From the NCBI GenBank assembly GCA_013288015.1, contig JABDCR010000003.1:27368-91367 (forward strand): 64,000 bases of DNA. The letters are read 5' to 3'. Below the pieces are notes generated by a model. That model was given only the letters and a program-made list of their open reading frames with translations, did no database searches and had not been told where the DNA came from. Source of the stretch: Bacteroidota bacterium (GTDB taxonomy: Bacteria; Bacteroidota; Bacteroidia; B-17B0; Aurantibacillaceae). This document shows, in pieces, positions 7,918 to 18,259 of the stretch; within the stretch, counting starts at the first letter, position 1, and every line of letters starts with the position of its first letter. Position numbers and translations under genes: made by a program.

Positions 7918-9411
7918 TCACGGCCCATAAGCCCCCATACTTGGTTTAGGGTTATTAAAAAGAAGGTTATTAATGTCGCTAAAATAACCGCCATTAGCAG
8001 ACGAAATACCTGCTTCGTATGGAGGAGAGGTAGTTGTTATACTAAAATCGTACGTGCCTTTATCATTATAAATTATAGTTTGACTTATCTGACAAGTATA
8101 GGTTGGTGGCGTATTATAACTTAAGCTACCTGTTTTTAAAGCGCAATGGTCAAATTTTAAATGTTCCTTGCCAAGTGCCGTTCCGGCAATAGTATCAAAC
8201 TGAAATTCTTCGGCCATGCTGCCATCTAAAATACAATTGCCAAAATATAAGGTATCAAATGCATTTAGCTGATTCCCATTAAAATAATTATTAAAAAGAA
8301 AAGAAGGAGTTGTACGTGCATTAGATGCCTGGCTGTTGTTGCTTTGGTTCCAATAATTGGCAAAGGTACATTGGTAAAAAGTATAATTGCCTCCATAATC
8401 AAATTCTAAAATATGCTGCCCGCAATTAACTACTACATTATCTCCACCTGTTATGTTATAAAAATGCCCTAAAATGCCCGCATAAGAACAGTTTTGTATA
8501 ATAGTGTGATTTATATTAAGCCTATTAGATATCCCTAAACCCTCATTACCAGTAGGTAATCCATCAAAAACAGCATAACCAGCATGTACGCCTATATATC
8601 CGTTTTTTATAACAGCATAGCTAATTATATTGTTTGTGCTACCTTCATTAATCCAAATTCTATCCCATTGCCCGGGCACATCTTTATATTCTTGTTCTAA
8701 CCTATCTCCCTGAAAAGTAACCAAATTTGTTGGGGAGCCTCCAACACCTACATTAATAGAGCCATAACGATATACCCATATACCTCCACTATTATGTAAA
8801 TATATTTTCGCCCCTGCTTGAATTGTTAATGTACAAGCAGAATCTACAACAGCGTATCCATATATTAAATGAGGTTTATCGTTTTTCCATACAGCACCGC
8901 AGGGTTCCACTTCATAGTAAAGCGCTGAAGTGTTATTAAAAATAATTTTTTGATTGGGCATGTGGTAGTAGGCATTTTGCCCAAAAGCAATTAAATCGAA
9001 ATGCTGCTCGTTGCCATTTAAATCAAACAAAATAGAATCGCGATAAATAAACGGATTGAGTTGGTTGTTTGGGTCTATAGTTACTTCTACAAAAATGTAC
9101 ATGCTATCCTGCGCGGCAATTTCAATATTGCTGAATGATTTTCCGGGAACACCATCTACATTTAAACGATAGAAAGAGGCATTACCTCTAGCCAATCGAA
9201 TGGAAGAAATATTTACCTTGCCATTATTGCGGTTATGAACCCTAAACAATTTGGTAGTTGAGCCAATATTGGTAAAAACAGTATCAAACAAAATAGAATC
9301 TTGAGAAAAAGTTAGCTTGGCATTAGGGCTTGTTATTACTTTATCTTTTTTACAGGAAATAAAAAAGCTGAAAAACAGAATAAGAGCCGATATATAAAAT
9401 AGTTTTTTCAA
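7918..9411 (-). CDS. beta-helix surface lipoprotein
   Basis: 497-residue predicted lipoprotein: signal MKKLFYISALILFFSFFISC with the Cys at position 20 followed by KKDK. After an N-terminal Ig-like region (TKLFRVHNRNNGKVNISSIRLA) comes a run of short beta turns typical of right-handed parallel beta-helices (YAVIKNGYIGVHAG, INHTIIQNCSYAGILGHF, DNVVVNCGQHILEF). The C-terminus ends in the PSMGAYGP tail often seen in such choice-of-anchor proteins. Catalytic residues of polysaccharide lyases cannot be assigned. Possible roles are glycan binding or degradation at the cell surface. It is adjacent to another large secreted protein on the same strand. Confidence 0.7.
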   Translation of the reverse strand: MKKLFYISALILFFSFFISCKKDKVITSPNAKLTFSQDSILFDTVFTNIGSTTKLFRVHNRNNGKVNISSIRLARGNASFYRLNVDGVPGKSFSNIEIAAQDSMYIFVEVTIDPNNQLNPFIYRDSILFDLNGNEQHFDLIAFGQNAYYHMPNQKIIFNNTSALYYEVEPCGAVWKNDKPHLIYGYAVVDSACTLTIQAGAKIYLHNSGGIWVYRYGSINVGVGGSPTNLVTFQGDRLEQEYKDVPGQWDRIWINEGSTNNIISYAVIKNGYIGVHAGYAVFDGLPTGNEGLGISNRLNINHTIIQNCSYAGILGHFYNITGGDNVVVNCGQHILEFDYGGNYTFYQCTFANYWNQSNNSQASNARTTPSFLFNNYFNGNQLNAFDTLYFGNCILDGSMAEEFQFDTIAGTALGKEHLKFDHCALKTGSLSYNTPPTYTCQISQTIIYNDKGTYDFSITTTSPPYEAGISSANGGYFSDINNLLFNNPKPSMGAYGP

Positions 9412-9471
9412 GTGGTAGAATGAGGTAACGAAAATACTTGTTTTTTATTTTACAAGACTACGTTTTTTAGT

Positions 9472-11559
9472 CTATTTAAAAATTAAAAGCTGCAAATTGT
9501 CTTGCAAGCTGCCGTTACCATATATTTTCACCAAATACATGCCGGCAGTAAAATCCATACAATTAATTTGCTGTGATGTAGTGGTAATGTTTTCTTCTTT
9601 TAAAATTCTACCCTGCATGTCGCAAATTTGCACAAAACTATTTTCTGCTAAATTATCTGTGGCAATAGTAAACATCCCCGTGGTTGGGTTTGGGTATATA
9701 TTATGCGTTTTGTTTTGCAAGGTTTGCACAGAAGTAGTTTGGGTTTGATTACCAAAAAAGAAAATTAAAATATCTTTCATTGCAGTATCGCGCATAGTGG
9801 AAGGGTAAATAGTTTCAAAAGGATAAGCCATATAAACCATTTTACCGATTTTTGTGCCCCCGGTAAAAACACCCGCATAATGCAAACAAGCATAATCTGT
9901 ATTAGAGGTTGCGTAGTGCAAATCAGGTGATGAGCCATTTATAGTAGCAATAACATCGGGATAAGCTACGTTATAAGTGCCATGCGTTCCGTTATCAAAA
10001 TTAATGGTATCGTTACTTCTATAAATTGATGTTGAAATTGTTTGTGCAAAGCTGGAATAATAAGTCCCACTTGTGTTGTTTGGTGCATCGGCAACATAAC
10101 TTGCCTTTAAATAATTATTGTAAAATTGTTTATCGGCGGCGGTGCCACTATGGTCTAAATCCCATCCAATTTCACTACCCGATGTAAATAAATAACCGCC
10201 TTGTTTTAGATAATTGCTTACGTAGGTTTGTTCGTGTGGGCTAAAGGTTGTATCGGCCGTGCTTTCTTCACCCAAAATCCAATCTACCACACGATAATTA
10301 GCTAGTGATACTGTATTATCTGTAATTGCTTCATTAGTGCAAGACTCTACATATTTATTATTGTTAAAGAAAGAATTACCATGTTGTATGGTAAAATTAT
10401 AGGTGTTACCTGTAATGGCTCTGTCAAAACCGTTAACCAACAAAGTGCTATCAGAATGATTGGTTGGAACTGCCGTTAAAACTTCTGATACGGCTGACGT
10501 AACGGCATTAATAGAATCGTAGGCCGAAATTTTTACAAAATATATTTGATTAATGGTTAAACCCGTTAACACTAAGTTATTTTTAGAGAGTTGAATAGGT
10601 GCATTAAATGTTGTTCCATTTGTACTTTCATAAACATTATAATGCGTTACACTTGGGTCGTTTTTTACCATCAGTTTTAATGAAGTAGAACTATTTTTTA
10701 ATACTGCGAACGATTTTGGTGTGTTTATGCTTATTCCGTAAGGATACCAAGGCTGCGAAATAACACCCTCATCACTCAATATAGGGTTTAATGTAGAAGA
10801 TTCTAAAACAGCCTGAATGGTTGTTGGAGTTGATCCATTAAGCATGCAAGTGTTTTGCACCAATCGTATACCATGACTATAATCCATATAGGTATCGGCA
10901 TGCACGTTGGTCATGGGTTGTATGTAGGTTCCGTTTTGATAGTACCAACCAAAAATAATTACACGGTTTGCCGTAGTATAAATCATATTGGATATAATAA
11001 CATCTTTTTTATCGCCACTGGTTAAGCTGCCCAATGGGTTTGAAAAAGTAGCACGTTGTTGCCCTACTATTGAATCATGGTGTGCAAAGTAAGGCACTGT
11101 ACTCATTTGTGAACCCGCTGATAACGGTTGTGGGGCTAATTTTACGGTTGCAGCAGCCCAAATATCACCTACCATTTTACGGGTTGGCAAAGTTGTACCT
11201 GTAAGTGCGCCTATTTTAGTAGCCAGCATGGGGCTCATAGGCATTAAAAAATAATCAGTATCGCAACCAATGGCCAAATAATCAGGAGCTACATAATACG
11301 TAACACTTTGTGTAACAGAACTAACGGTGGCTGTTGAGGTAACTGCTACTAAGGTGCGGTAAAAATTGGGTACGTTACCCGCCGAAACCTGAGCATAAAT
11401 CATATTCTCACGGTTAGTTAAGCTAAGTGTAGAAGATGCTATGGTTGCCTCAAACTGACTACCGCTAAGGGCATTAGTTTGACGAGTTGGCAAGTTTAAT
11501 GTTTGAGAAAACAGAGTTACATATCCAAAAAAAAGAATAAAAGATAAGAGTTTCCGCAT
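9472..11559 (-). CDS. T9SS-secreted multidomain protein
   Basis: 695-residue exported protein (signal MRKLLSFILFFGYVTLFSQ). The N-terminal 200 residues form a domain I cannot name confidently, with APDYLAIGCDTDYFLMPMSP, TLPTRKMVGDIWAAATVKL and TVPYFAHHDSIV. A fibronectin-III-like module follows (FNAPIQLSKNNLVLTGLTIN). Next is a region resembling the glutamine-amidotransferase-like parts of Bacteroidota secreted amidase/lyase proteins (YRVVDWILGEESTADTTFSP, YLKQGGYLFTSGSEIGWDLD). The last 75 residues (NIYPNPTTGMFTIATDNLAE...) are a type IX sorting domain. An enzyme role in wall or glycan turnover is possible but unproven. Confidence 0.75.
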   Translation of the reverse strand: MRKLLSFILFFGYVTLFSQTLNLPTRQTNALSGSQFEATIASSTLSLTNRENMIYAQVSAGNVPNFYRTLVAVTSTATVSSVTQSVTYYVAPDYLAIGCDTDYFLMPMSPMLATKIGALTGTTLPTRKMVGDIWAAATVKLAPQPLSAGSQMSTVPYFAHHDSIVGQQRATFSNPLGSLTSGDKKDVIISNMIYTTANRVIIFGWYYQNGTYIQPMTNVHADTYMDYSHGIRLVQNTCMLNGSTPTTIQAVLESSTLNPILSDEGVISQPWYPYGISINTPKSFAVLKNSSTSLKLMVKNDPSVTHYNVYESTNGTTFNAPIQLSKNNLVLTGLTINQIYFVKISAYDSINAVTSAVSEVLTAVPTNHSDSTLLVNGFDRAITGNTYNFTIQHGNSFFNNNKYVESCTNEAITDNTVSLANYRVVDWILGEESTADTTFSPHEQTYVSNYLKQGGYLFTSGSEIGWDLDHSGTAADKQFYNNYLKASYVADAPNNTSGTYYSSFAQTISTSIYRSNDTINFDNGTHGTYNVAYPDVIATINGSSPDLHYATSNTDYACLHYAGVFTGGTKIGKMVYMAYPFETIYPSTMRDTAMKDILIFFFGNQTQTTSVQTLQNKTHNIYPNPTTGMFTIATDNLAENSFVQICDMQGRILKEENITTTSQQINCMDFTAGMYLVKIYGNGSLQDNLQLLIFK

Positions 11560-11669
11560 GTTATTATTTTAAGCTAAGATACGGTTTACAGCGTTAACAG
11601 CAACTTGTTTAAAAGTTAAAAATAAGGGTTAAAAACAAAGCCGCTAATTTTTTAAAATTGAGGGTTATT

Positions 11670-13316
11670 ATGCACTATAAAAAAATCATAGCCGTTGCTG
11701 TTCTGTTTTTTCTGCTTATGCTTTCGCTTTTTTCCTGCGGGGGCAAAAAGAATGAAAATAGCGAGAAGAAAATATTTCATTATAACGAGCTTGCAGGCAT
11801 TAGTTCATTAGACCCCGCAGCATCAAGAAATACCGAAAATATTTGGGCAGTGAACCAACTATTTAATGGCTTAGTGCAAATGGATGATAGACTAAACATT
11901 GAGCCTTGCATTGCTAAAAGTTGGGAAATTTCGGAAGATGGGAAAATTTATACTTTTCATTTGCGGAAGGATGTGTTTTTTCACGACCATAAATTATTTA
12001 AAGATGGAAAAGGCAGAAAAGTAACAGCAGCCGATTTTGTTTTTAGTTTTAGCCGACTGTTCGACCCAAAGGTTTCAAGTGCCTTATCTTTATTAGATAA
12101 CATTGATAGAATACAAAAAGGTGGATTTGAATCTACAAACGATAGCACCTTTGTTATTTATTTGAGAGAAAATTTTAGTCCGTTTTTAGGGATACTGACT
12201 ATGAAATATTTTTCGGTGGTTCCGCAAGAAATTGTAAACAACTATAAAGAAGATTTTCGTAAAAACCCCGTTGGTACAGGTCCTTTCAGCTTTAAAATGT
12301 GGGAAGAAGGCACACAGCTAACAATGGTTAAAAACCCAAACTACTTTGAAAAAGATGCTAATAACAATCCACTACCCTATTTAGATGCGGTATCTATTTC
12401 ATTTATAAAAGATAAGGAAACTTCTTTCATGCAATTTATGAAAGGTGATTTGGATATGATATCGGGCATGGATGCTTTTAACCCAAGCGAGGTGCTTGAT
12501 GATAAAGGGAAATTAAAACCTTTTTATAAAAAGAAATTTGTGCTACAAACACAACCCTATTTGAAAACAGATTATTTAGGTTTTTTAATTGATGAAAAAG
12601 AAAGTTCGGTAAAAAATAGCCCAACTACAAACCGTGCTGTGCGAAGAGCAATAAATTACGCCATTGATAGAGAAAAAATCATCAAGTATTTTCATAAAAA
12701 CTTAGGCATTCCGGCAACTGCTGGTTTTATACCGGCCGCTTTACCATCCTATAATCCAAACAAGGTAAAAGGGTTTAACTACAATCCGGATAAAGCACGT
12801 GAGTTATTATTAGAAGCCGGTTACCCCGGCGGAAAAAAATTACCGGAGATATACTTATTCAGCACCGAAACCTATACAGATATGTTTGAATTCATACAAT
12901 CTGAATTGGCTGAAAGCGGCATTAAAATTAAAATAATGGTTGAAAAACCATCTGTGTTAACACAAGCCATTGCTAATAACGAAATTCCTTTTTTCCGAAA
13001 ATCGTGGGTAGGCGATTATCCGGATGAGGAAAATTTTATGAGTTTATTTTATTCTAAGAATTTTTCGCCAAAAGGATTTAACTACACACATTATAGCAAC
13101 CCTATATTTGATAAATGCTATGAGCAGGCACGTAATTGTTTAAACGATTCTATTAAAATATCGCTGTATCAAAAAATGGATCAGATGTTGATAGACGATG
13201 CACCTATTGTGCCTTTATATTATGATGAAGTGGTTAGATTGGTTAGTCAGAAGATTAATAATTTAAACACTAACCCCATGAACCTGTTAAACCTAAAACA
13301 GGTAAAGAAAAATTAA
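11670..13316 (+). CDS. ABC transporter peptide-binding lipoprotein (SBP family 5)
   Basis: Extracytoplasmic solute-binding protein of family 5 (OppA/DppA type), 548 residues from the ATG at 11670; an in-frame TTG four codons earlier is less likely. The lipoprotein signal ends at LFSC. Family landmarks are NELAGISSLDPA near the mature N-terminus, IAKSWEISEDGKIYTFHLRKDVFFHD, FGTGPF-like VGTGPFSFKMW, and RRAINYAIDREKIIKYF. It would bind peptides or similar ligands and deliver them to an ABC permease. No permease or ATPase gene lies nearby, so it may work with components encoded elsewhere. It overlaps the convergent EamA gene by four bases. Confidence 0.92.
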   Translation: MHYKKIIAVAVLFFLLMLSLFSCGGKKNENSEKKIFHYNELAGISSLDPAASRNTENIWAVNQLFNGLVQMDDRLNIEPCIAKSWEISEDGKIYTFHLRKDVFFHDHKLFKDGKGRKVTAADFVFSFSRLFDPKVSSALSLLDNIDRIQKGGFESTNDSTFVIYLRENFSPFLGILTMKYFSVVPQEIVNNYKEDFRKNPVGTGPFSFKMWEEGTQLTMVKNPNYFEKDANNNPLPYLDAVSISFIKDKETSFMQFMKGDLDMISGMDAFNPSEVLDDKGKLKPFYKKKFVLQTQPYLKTDYLGFLIDEKESSVKNSPTTNRAVRRAINYAIDREKIIKYFHKNLGIPATAGFIPAALPSYNPNKVKGFNYNPDKARELLLEAGYPGGKKLPEIYLFSTETYTDMFEFIQSELAESGIKIKIMVEKPSVLTQAIANNEIPFFRKSWVGDYPDEENFMSLFYSKNFSPKGFNYTHYSNPIFDKCYEQARNCLNDSIKISLYQKMDQMLIDDAPIVPLYYDEVVRLVSQKINNLNTNPMNLLNLKQVKKN

Positions 13317-14242
13317 GCAATTTCTTTTTTCAGTCTTGCTTTAACGATTGCGTTTAATAAAATTACTACTAAAATTATAGATGCACCCGTATAGAAAAAA
13401 CCTGTCATATGCTCTGTTTCGGGCCATATTATAATAGCAAAAATAATTCCGTAAACGGTTTCTAAATTTAGCGTAAGTGCAACTGTAAACGGACTTAATT
13501 TTTTAAGCAAGTTGGTGCTTGCTACAAAAGGAAATGCTGTACCAACAACTGATAGGATAGCGAGAAAAAAGAAATCGGAAGAAGAAATAACAAAAAACTC
13601 TTTACTGAATTCTCCCGTAAAAAAAAGATAGCCTGTTAAGCAAATTAAGCCCCCACTTAACTCGTAAAACGTAATTACTTCAGAAGTGGTATCACGCACT
13701 AATAAACCATTCCACACCGTAAATAAAGAGGAAGTAAGTGCTGCCAACATACCAAAAATAAAGCCCCAGTAATATTGTATCTCCACCGAAAATATCATAG
13801 CAATGGCGCAAATAATTAGCACACCAAATAACATTTCGTACCAAACTATTTTTCGTTTATAAAAAATGGGTTCAATAATAGAAGTAAATAATGCCCCTGT
13901 AGAAAAAGCCACCAGCGTAACAGATACATTAGAAACTTTAATGGCATTGTAAAAACAAAACCAATGGAATGCAATTACTGCCCCAATGGAAAATAGTATC
14001 AGGAATTTTTTCTTGGTTACCCGTAAATTGGTTTTTTGCGAAGAGAAATAAATAATAAGCGCTACCAGTGTAATTAAAATACGAAACCAAACCAACTGAA
14101 ATGCTTGTACTGATATACTTTTACCAAGTATAGGACTCCAGCCCCAAATAAAAACGATTAGATGTAAGAGTAAATGATGTTTGCTGATGTTCTTTGGAAT
14201 CACGTTGGCGAAATTAATGTAATTTTGAAAACATAATGTCAC
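13313..14242 (-). CDS. EamA/DMT family permease
   Basis: 309-residue membrane protein with ten hydrophobic segments arranged as two EamA repeats, as in drug/metabolite transporters. The repeat starts are visible in HLLLHLIVFIWGWSPILGK and YWGFIFGMLAALTSSLFTVW. The substrate cannot be read from sequence. The ATG at 14242 overlaps the divergent desulfurase gene and its promoter. A GTG at 14203, just after a weak minus-strand TAATTTCG box, would remove 13 odd N-terminal residues and is a reasonable alternative start. The 3' end overlaps the binding-protein gene by four bases. Confidence 0.85.
   Translation of the reverse strand: MTLCFQNYINFANVIPKNISKHHLLLHLIVFIWGWSPILGKSISVQAFQLVWFRILITLVALIIYFSSQKTNLRVTKKKFLILFSIGAVIAFHWFCFYNAIKVSNVSVTLVAFSTGALFTSIIEPIFYKRKIVWYEMLFGVLIICAIAMIFSVEIQYYWGFIFGMLAALTSSLFTVWNGLLVRDTTSEVITFYELSGGLICLTGYLFFTGEFSKEFFVISSSDFFFLAILSVVGTAFPFVASTNLLKKLSPFTVALTLNLETVYGIIFAIIIWPETEHMTGFFYTGASIILVVILLNAIVKARLKKEIA
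14194..14227 (+). promoter_or_regulatory. promoter of the cysteine desulfurase gene
   Basis: TTG (14194-14196), 23 bases, then TAATTTTG (14220-14227) match the Bacteroidota TTG-N17-23-TAnnTTTG consensus. The ATG at 14236 follows the box by only eight bases. The leader would be extremely short or absent. Confidence 0.6.
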
Positions 14243-15390
14243 AAGAATTTATTTATCTGGATTATAACGCTACAACCCCCGTTGATGAACGGGTGATGCA
14301 GGAAATGCTACCTTATTTTACCACCCATTTTGGTAATGCAGCTAGTAAAACTCATGCATTGGGTTGGCAGGCTGAAGCCTCTGTAGATAAAGCCAGAAAA
14401 CAAATTGCCTCCTTTATTAATTGCGAGGAAGGAGAATTGGTTTTTACATCAGGTTCAACCGAAAGTTGTAACCTGGCCATTAAAGGAGTATTTGAGAAAT
14501 ATAAAACAAAGGGCAACCATATTATTACGGTTGCTACCGAACATAAAGCGGTTTTAGATACTTGTGCCGCACTTGAAAAACAAGGCGCCACAATCACTTA
14601 TCTTTCCGTATCGCCTGAAGGGCTGATTGATTTAGATGAATTAAAAAATAGTATAACAGATAAAACCATTTTGGTTTGTGTTATGTTGGCTAATAATGAA
14701 ACAGGTGTTATACAACCTATAGAACAAATTGCAGAAATAGTACATGCTCATAAATCTATTTTATTTTGTGATGCTACACAAGCTGCCGGAAAAATGATGC
14801 TTGATGTAAATGAATTGGGTGTTGATTTACTTTGCCTATCTGCACACAAATTTTACGGGCCAAAAGGCATAGGTGCTTTATATGTTAGAAGAAAAAATCC
14901 GCGTGTTGTTTTGCAAGCACAAATAGATGGTGGCGGGCATGAACATGGCTTACGCTCGGGCACACTAAATGTACCTGCCATTGTTGGTTTTGGAAAAGCT
15001 TGTGAGATTGCTCAAAGTGAAATTTGGGATAACAACACCAAACTATCTGCACTGCGTGCTAAAATAGAACATCAATTATTGGATATAGAAGGAGTGCGCA
15101 TTAACGGAAGCACCCGCTACCGTTTATATAATACGGCTAACATTTGTTTTAGCGGCATTAAGGCCGATTCATTAATTTCTAAATTAAATTATAAGCTATG
15201 TGTGGCGGCAGGTTCTGCCTGCACATCGGCTTTAGCGCAGCCATCACATGTTTTAAAAGCAATGGGTTTAAGCGAAGCAGATTGTTATTCATCTATCCGA
15301 TTTAGTTTAGGAAAATATAATACAGAACAAGAAATAGAAACAACCATCTCTTTAATTAAAGAGATGGTTGAGAAACATTTTACTGTTTAA
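14236..15390 (+). CDS. cysteine desulfurase, IscS/NifS family
   Basis: 384-residue PLP enzyme that takes sulfur from cysteine as a persulfide for Fe-S clusters and thio-cofactors. The PLP lysine is K205 in [11 protein letters not shown]. The conserved H103 in TEHK stacks on the cofactor. The persulfide-forming Cys is C329 in AAGSACTS, inside the extended loop of class I (IscS/NifS) enzymes. The start [11 protein letters not shown] is typical. No iscU, scaffold or regulator gene is adjacent, so the partner pathway (Fe-S clusters or tRNA thiolation) is open. It ends overlapping convergent clpB by four bases. Confidence 0.93.
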   Translation: MSQEFIYLDYNATTPVDERVMQEMLPYFTTHFGNAASKTHALGWQAEASVDKARKQIASFINCEEGELVFTSGSTESCNLAIKGVFEKYKTKGNHIITVATEHKAVLDTCAALEKQGATITYLSVSPEGLIDLDELKNSITDKTILVCVMLANNETGVIQPIEQIAEIVHAHKSILFCDATQAAGKMMLDVNELGVDLLCLSAHKFYGPKGIGALYVRRKNPRVVLQAQIDGGGHEHGLRSGTLNVPAIVGFGKACEIAQSEIWDNNTKLSALRAKIEHQLLDIEGVRINGSTRYRLYNTANICFSGIKADSLISKLNYKLCVAAGSACTSALAQPSHVLKAMGLSEADCYSSIRFSLGKYNTEQEIETTISLIKEMVEKHFTV

Positions 15391-18041
15391 TTTATTCCTG
15401 CTTTTTTCTTTTTAGGAGTTGAAGGCGTTTCAGCGGCTGTTTCAACTTTGTTTCTAAACACTAGTTTATTATCAAACATATCTAATACAATTTCTTTATC
15501 TTTTTGTATCGTATCTGCTAATAACTGTTTAGATAACTCGTTCAACACTTGTCTTTGTATTACACGTTTAACAGGGCGCGCACCAAATTGAGGGTCGAAA
15601 CCAAGTTGTGCAATCCATTCGATAGCCTCTTCGCTTGCAGTCATTTTAATATCCTGTGCAGCTAAGCTTTTAATTACACTTTGTAATTGTATGCGTACAA
15701 TGTCATTCATGTAATGGCGAGACAATGGCTCGAACATAATAACCTCATCTATACGGTTTAAAAATTCAGGACGAATAGATTTTTTCAATATTTCGAAAAG
15801 CTCGGTTTTTGTTTTAGCAATAACCTCATCGCGGTTTCCGTCATTTATTTTTTCAAAATTCTTCTGAATTAAATGAGACCCAATATTAGACGTCATTATA
15901 ATAATGGTGTTTTTAAAGTTAACCATTCTACCTTTATTATCTGTTAAACGACCATCATCTAACACCTGCAATAAAATATTAAATGTATCGGGGTGCGCTT
16001 TTTCAATCTCATCTAACAACACTACGCTATATGGTTTTCTTCTAACAGCTTCGGTTAATTGTCCGCCTTCTTCGTAACCTACATATCCGGGAGGCGCTCC
16101 AATTAAACGGCTCACACTATGGCGCTCCTGATACTCACTCATATCTATACGAGTCATGGCATTTTCGTTGTTAAATAAAATCTCAGCCAATGCTTTTGCT
16201 AATTCTGTTTTACCAACCCCGGTTGTTCCTAAAAATATGAAAGAACCAATAGGACGTTTAGCATCTTGTAAACCTGCACGACTACGACGAACCGCATCGG
16301 CAATGCTTTCAATGGCTTCATCTTGTCCAATAACACGTTTATGCAATTCAGCTTCAAGGTGCAATAATTTTTCTTTATCGCTTTGTAACATTTTGGTTAC
16401 AGGCACACCTGTCCACGCACTAATAACACCTGCAATGTCTTCGCTGTCTACTTCTTCTTTTACAAGCTGACTACCGCTGGCTTTTTCAGTTGCCAATTTT
16501 TGTTCGTGTTCAACTAATTTAGCTTCGGCATCTTTTATTTTACCGTAACGTATTTCAGCAACTTTACCATAATCGCCATTTTTTTCGGCGGTGTTGGCTT
16601 CTTGCTTAAATTGTTCTATGTCTAATTTTAATTTTTGTACGGTTTCAATTAAATCTTTTTCGCCTTGCCAGCGTGCTGTTAAAGCATTGCGTTCATCATT
16701 CAAGTCAGCTAACTCACGGTTAAGTTCTTCTACTTTTTTGTTTTCACCTTCACGCTTCATGGCTTCACGCTCAATTTCTAACTGCATAATTTTTCTATCG
16801 GCAGCATCTAACTCTATTGGTTTAGAATTTATTTGCATGCGTAATTTAGATGCAGCCTCATCAATTAAATCGATGGCTTTGTCCGGTAAAAAACGATCAG
16901 AAATATAACGTTGCGATAATTCAACTGCCGCAATAATTGCCTCATCTTTTATGCGCACTTTATGATGCGCCTCGTATTTTTCTTTTATACCGCGTAAGAT
17001 AGAAATAGCATCTTCTGCCGAAGGCTCATCTACCAGCACTTTTTGAAAACGACGTTCTAAGGCTTTATCCTTTTCAATATATTTTTGATACTCGTTTAAA
17101 GTTGTTGCACCAATGGCACGCAGTTCACCGCGTGCTAAAGCGGGTTTTAAAATGTTAGCGGCATCCATAGCGCCTTCACCACTACCACCAGCGCCAATTA
17201 AGGTGTGTATTTCATCAATAAATAAAATAATATCGCCGTTGGCAGAAATAACTTCTTTTACTACGGCCTTTAAACGCTCTTCAAACTCTCCTTTAAATTT
17301 AGCGCCTGCAATAAGCGAGCCCATATCTAAAGAAAAAATTTGTTTGCTTTTTAAATTTTCAGGTACATCACCATCGTTGATACGATGGGCCAAGCCTTCT
17401 GCAATGGCAGTTTTACCCACACCGGGTTCACCAACCAAAATTGGGTTGTTTTTTGTACGACGCGATAAGATTTGTAATACACGACGAATTTCTTCATCTC
17501 TGCCAATAACAGGGTCAAGTTTGCCTTTACGAGCTTGCTCATTTAAATTAATGGCATATTTGTTTAAAGAGTTATAGGTTTCTTCCTGACTTTGACTGGT
17601 TACACGTTCTCCTTTACGAAGCTCGGTAATTACCGATTTTAAATCTTTTTCGGTAACGCCCAAATCTTTCATCATTTTAGAAACGCTATCACCGCTTGCC
17701 AAAATACCTAACAATAAATGTTCGATAGAAACAAATTCATCTTTAAATTCTTGTAAATAACTATTTGCTTTTGCAACTGTTTGGTTAGCCGAGTTTGATA
17801 GATAAGGTTGCCCGCCACTTACTTTAGGATACGAGTTTACAATGCTATCTAATGTTTTAGAAAACACTTGCTCATTAATGCCCAGTTTTTTTAAAATGAA
17901 AGGCGTAACACTATCATCAACCTGTAAAATGGATTTTAAAATATGTCCGTTTTCTACAGCTTGTTGTCCATTCATAGTAGCTATAGTTACAGCTTGCTGA
18001 ATGGCCTCTTGTGATTTTATGGTAAAATTATTAAAGTTCAT
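15387..18041 (-). CDS. clpB: ATP-dependent disaggregase ClpB
   Basis: Hsp100 chaperone that, with DnaK, pulls proteins out of aggregates. From the ATG at 18041 it is 884 residues; an ATG 13 codons upstream would add an atypical leader. Domain order is an N-domain ([14 protein letters not shown]..., to about 145), AAA+ 1 with Walker [10 protein letters not shown], a long coiled-coil middle domain (about 400-530, Glu/Lys-rich with [20 protein letters not shown]), and AAA+ 2 with Walker [10 protein letters not shown] and the [10 protein letters not shown] segment. The middle domain separates it from ClpA and ClpC. A weak minus-strand box TATCTTTA lies at 18084-18091. Confidence 0.96.
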   Translation of the reverse strand: MNFNNFTIKSQEAIQQAVTIATMNGQQAVENGHILKSILQVDDSVTPFILKKLGINEQVFSKTLDSIVNSYPKVSGGQPYLSNSANQTVAKANSYLQEFKDEFVSIEHLLLGILASGDSVSKMMKDLGVTEKDLKSVITELRKGERVTSQSQEETYNSLNKYAINLNEQARKGKLDPVIGRDEEIRRVLQILSRRTKNNPILVGEPGVGKTAIAEGLAHRINDGDVPENLKSKQIFSLDMGSLIAGAKFKGEFEERLKAVVKEVISANGDIILFIDEIHTLIGAGGSGEGAMDAANILKPALARGELRAIGATTLNEYQKYIEKDKALERRFQKVLVDEPSAEDAISILRGIKEKYEAHHKVRIKDEAIIAAVELSQRYISDRFLPDKAIDLIDEAASKLRMQINSKPIELDAADRKIMQLEIEREAMKREGENKKVEELNRELADLNDERNALTARWQGEKDLIETVQKLKLDIEQFKQEANTAEKNGDYGKVAEIRYGKIKDAEAKLVEHEQKLATEKASGSQLVKEEVDSEDIAGVISAWTGVPVTKMLQSDKEKLLHLEAELHKRVIGQDEAIESIADAVRRSRAGLQDAKRPIGSFIFLGTTGVGKTELAKALAEILFNNENAMTRIDMSEYQERHSVSRLIGAPPGYVGYEEGGQLTEAVRRKPYSVVLLDEIEKAHPDTFNILLQVLDDGRLTDNKGRMVNFKNTIIIMTSNIGSHLIQKNFEKINDGNRDEVIAKTKTELFEILKKSIRPEFLNRIDEVIMFEPLSRHYMNDIVRIQLQSVIKSLAAQDIKMTASEEAIEWIAQLGFDPQFGARPVKRVIQRQVLNELSKQLLADTIQKDKEIVLDMFDNKLVFRNKVETAAETPSTPKKKKAGIN

Positions 18042-18186
18042 ATTTATTTTTTTGATTAGAGACATCAATAAACAGTCCAAATTAAAGATACAGGAATTTT
18101 TGACGAGTATTGTAAAAATAACAGGACTAAATAGCAGGCAGAATAAAGATTTACCGCCTTTTTAGCAGGAAAATAATTGTAAGAAA

Positions 18187-18226
18187 AATGACGAAAGTCA
18201 TTGCCAATAATTAAAACGTAATTATT
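18187..18226 (-). terminator. double hairpin between the amidase operon and clpB
   Basis: Read on the minus strand, AATAATTA-loop-TAATTATT (18206-18226) is followed by AATGAC-TTTC-GTCATT (18187-18202) and then TTTTCTT. The second hairpin plus T-run looks like the terminator of the upstream amidase and coiled-coil gene pair. It lies about 150 bases before clpB. Confidence 0.5.
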
Positions 18227-18259
18227 AAAAGAGGAGAAAATTCTACAGCTTAAGTTAAA

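Noticed and set aside
15387..18041. Long antisense frames opposite clpB (for example 17113-17577 and 16591-16908)
   Set aside because: They mirror the codon structure of clpB, match no family and have low-complexity Ser/Leu-rich translations.
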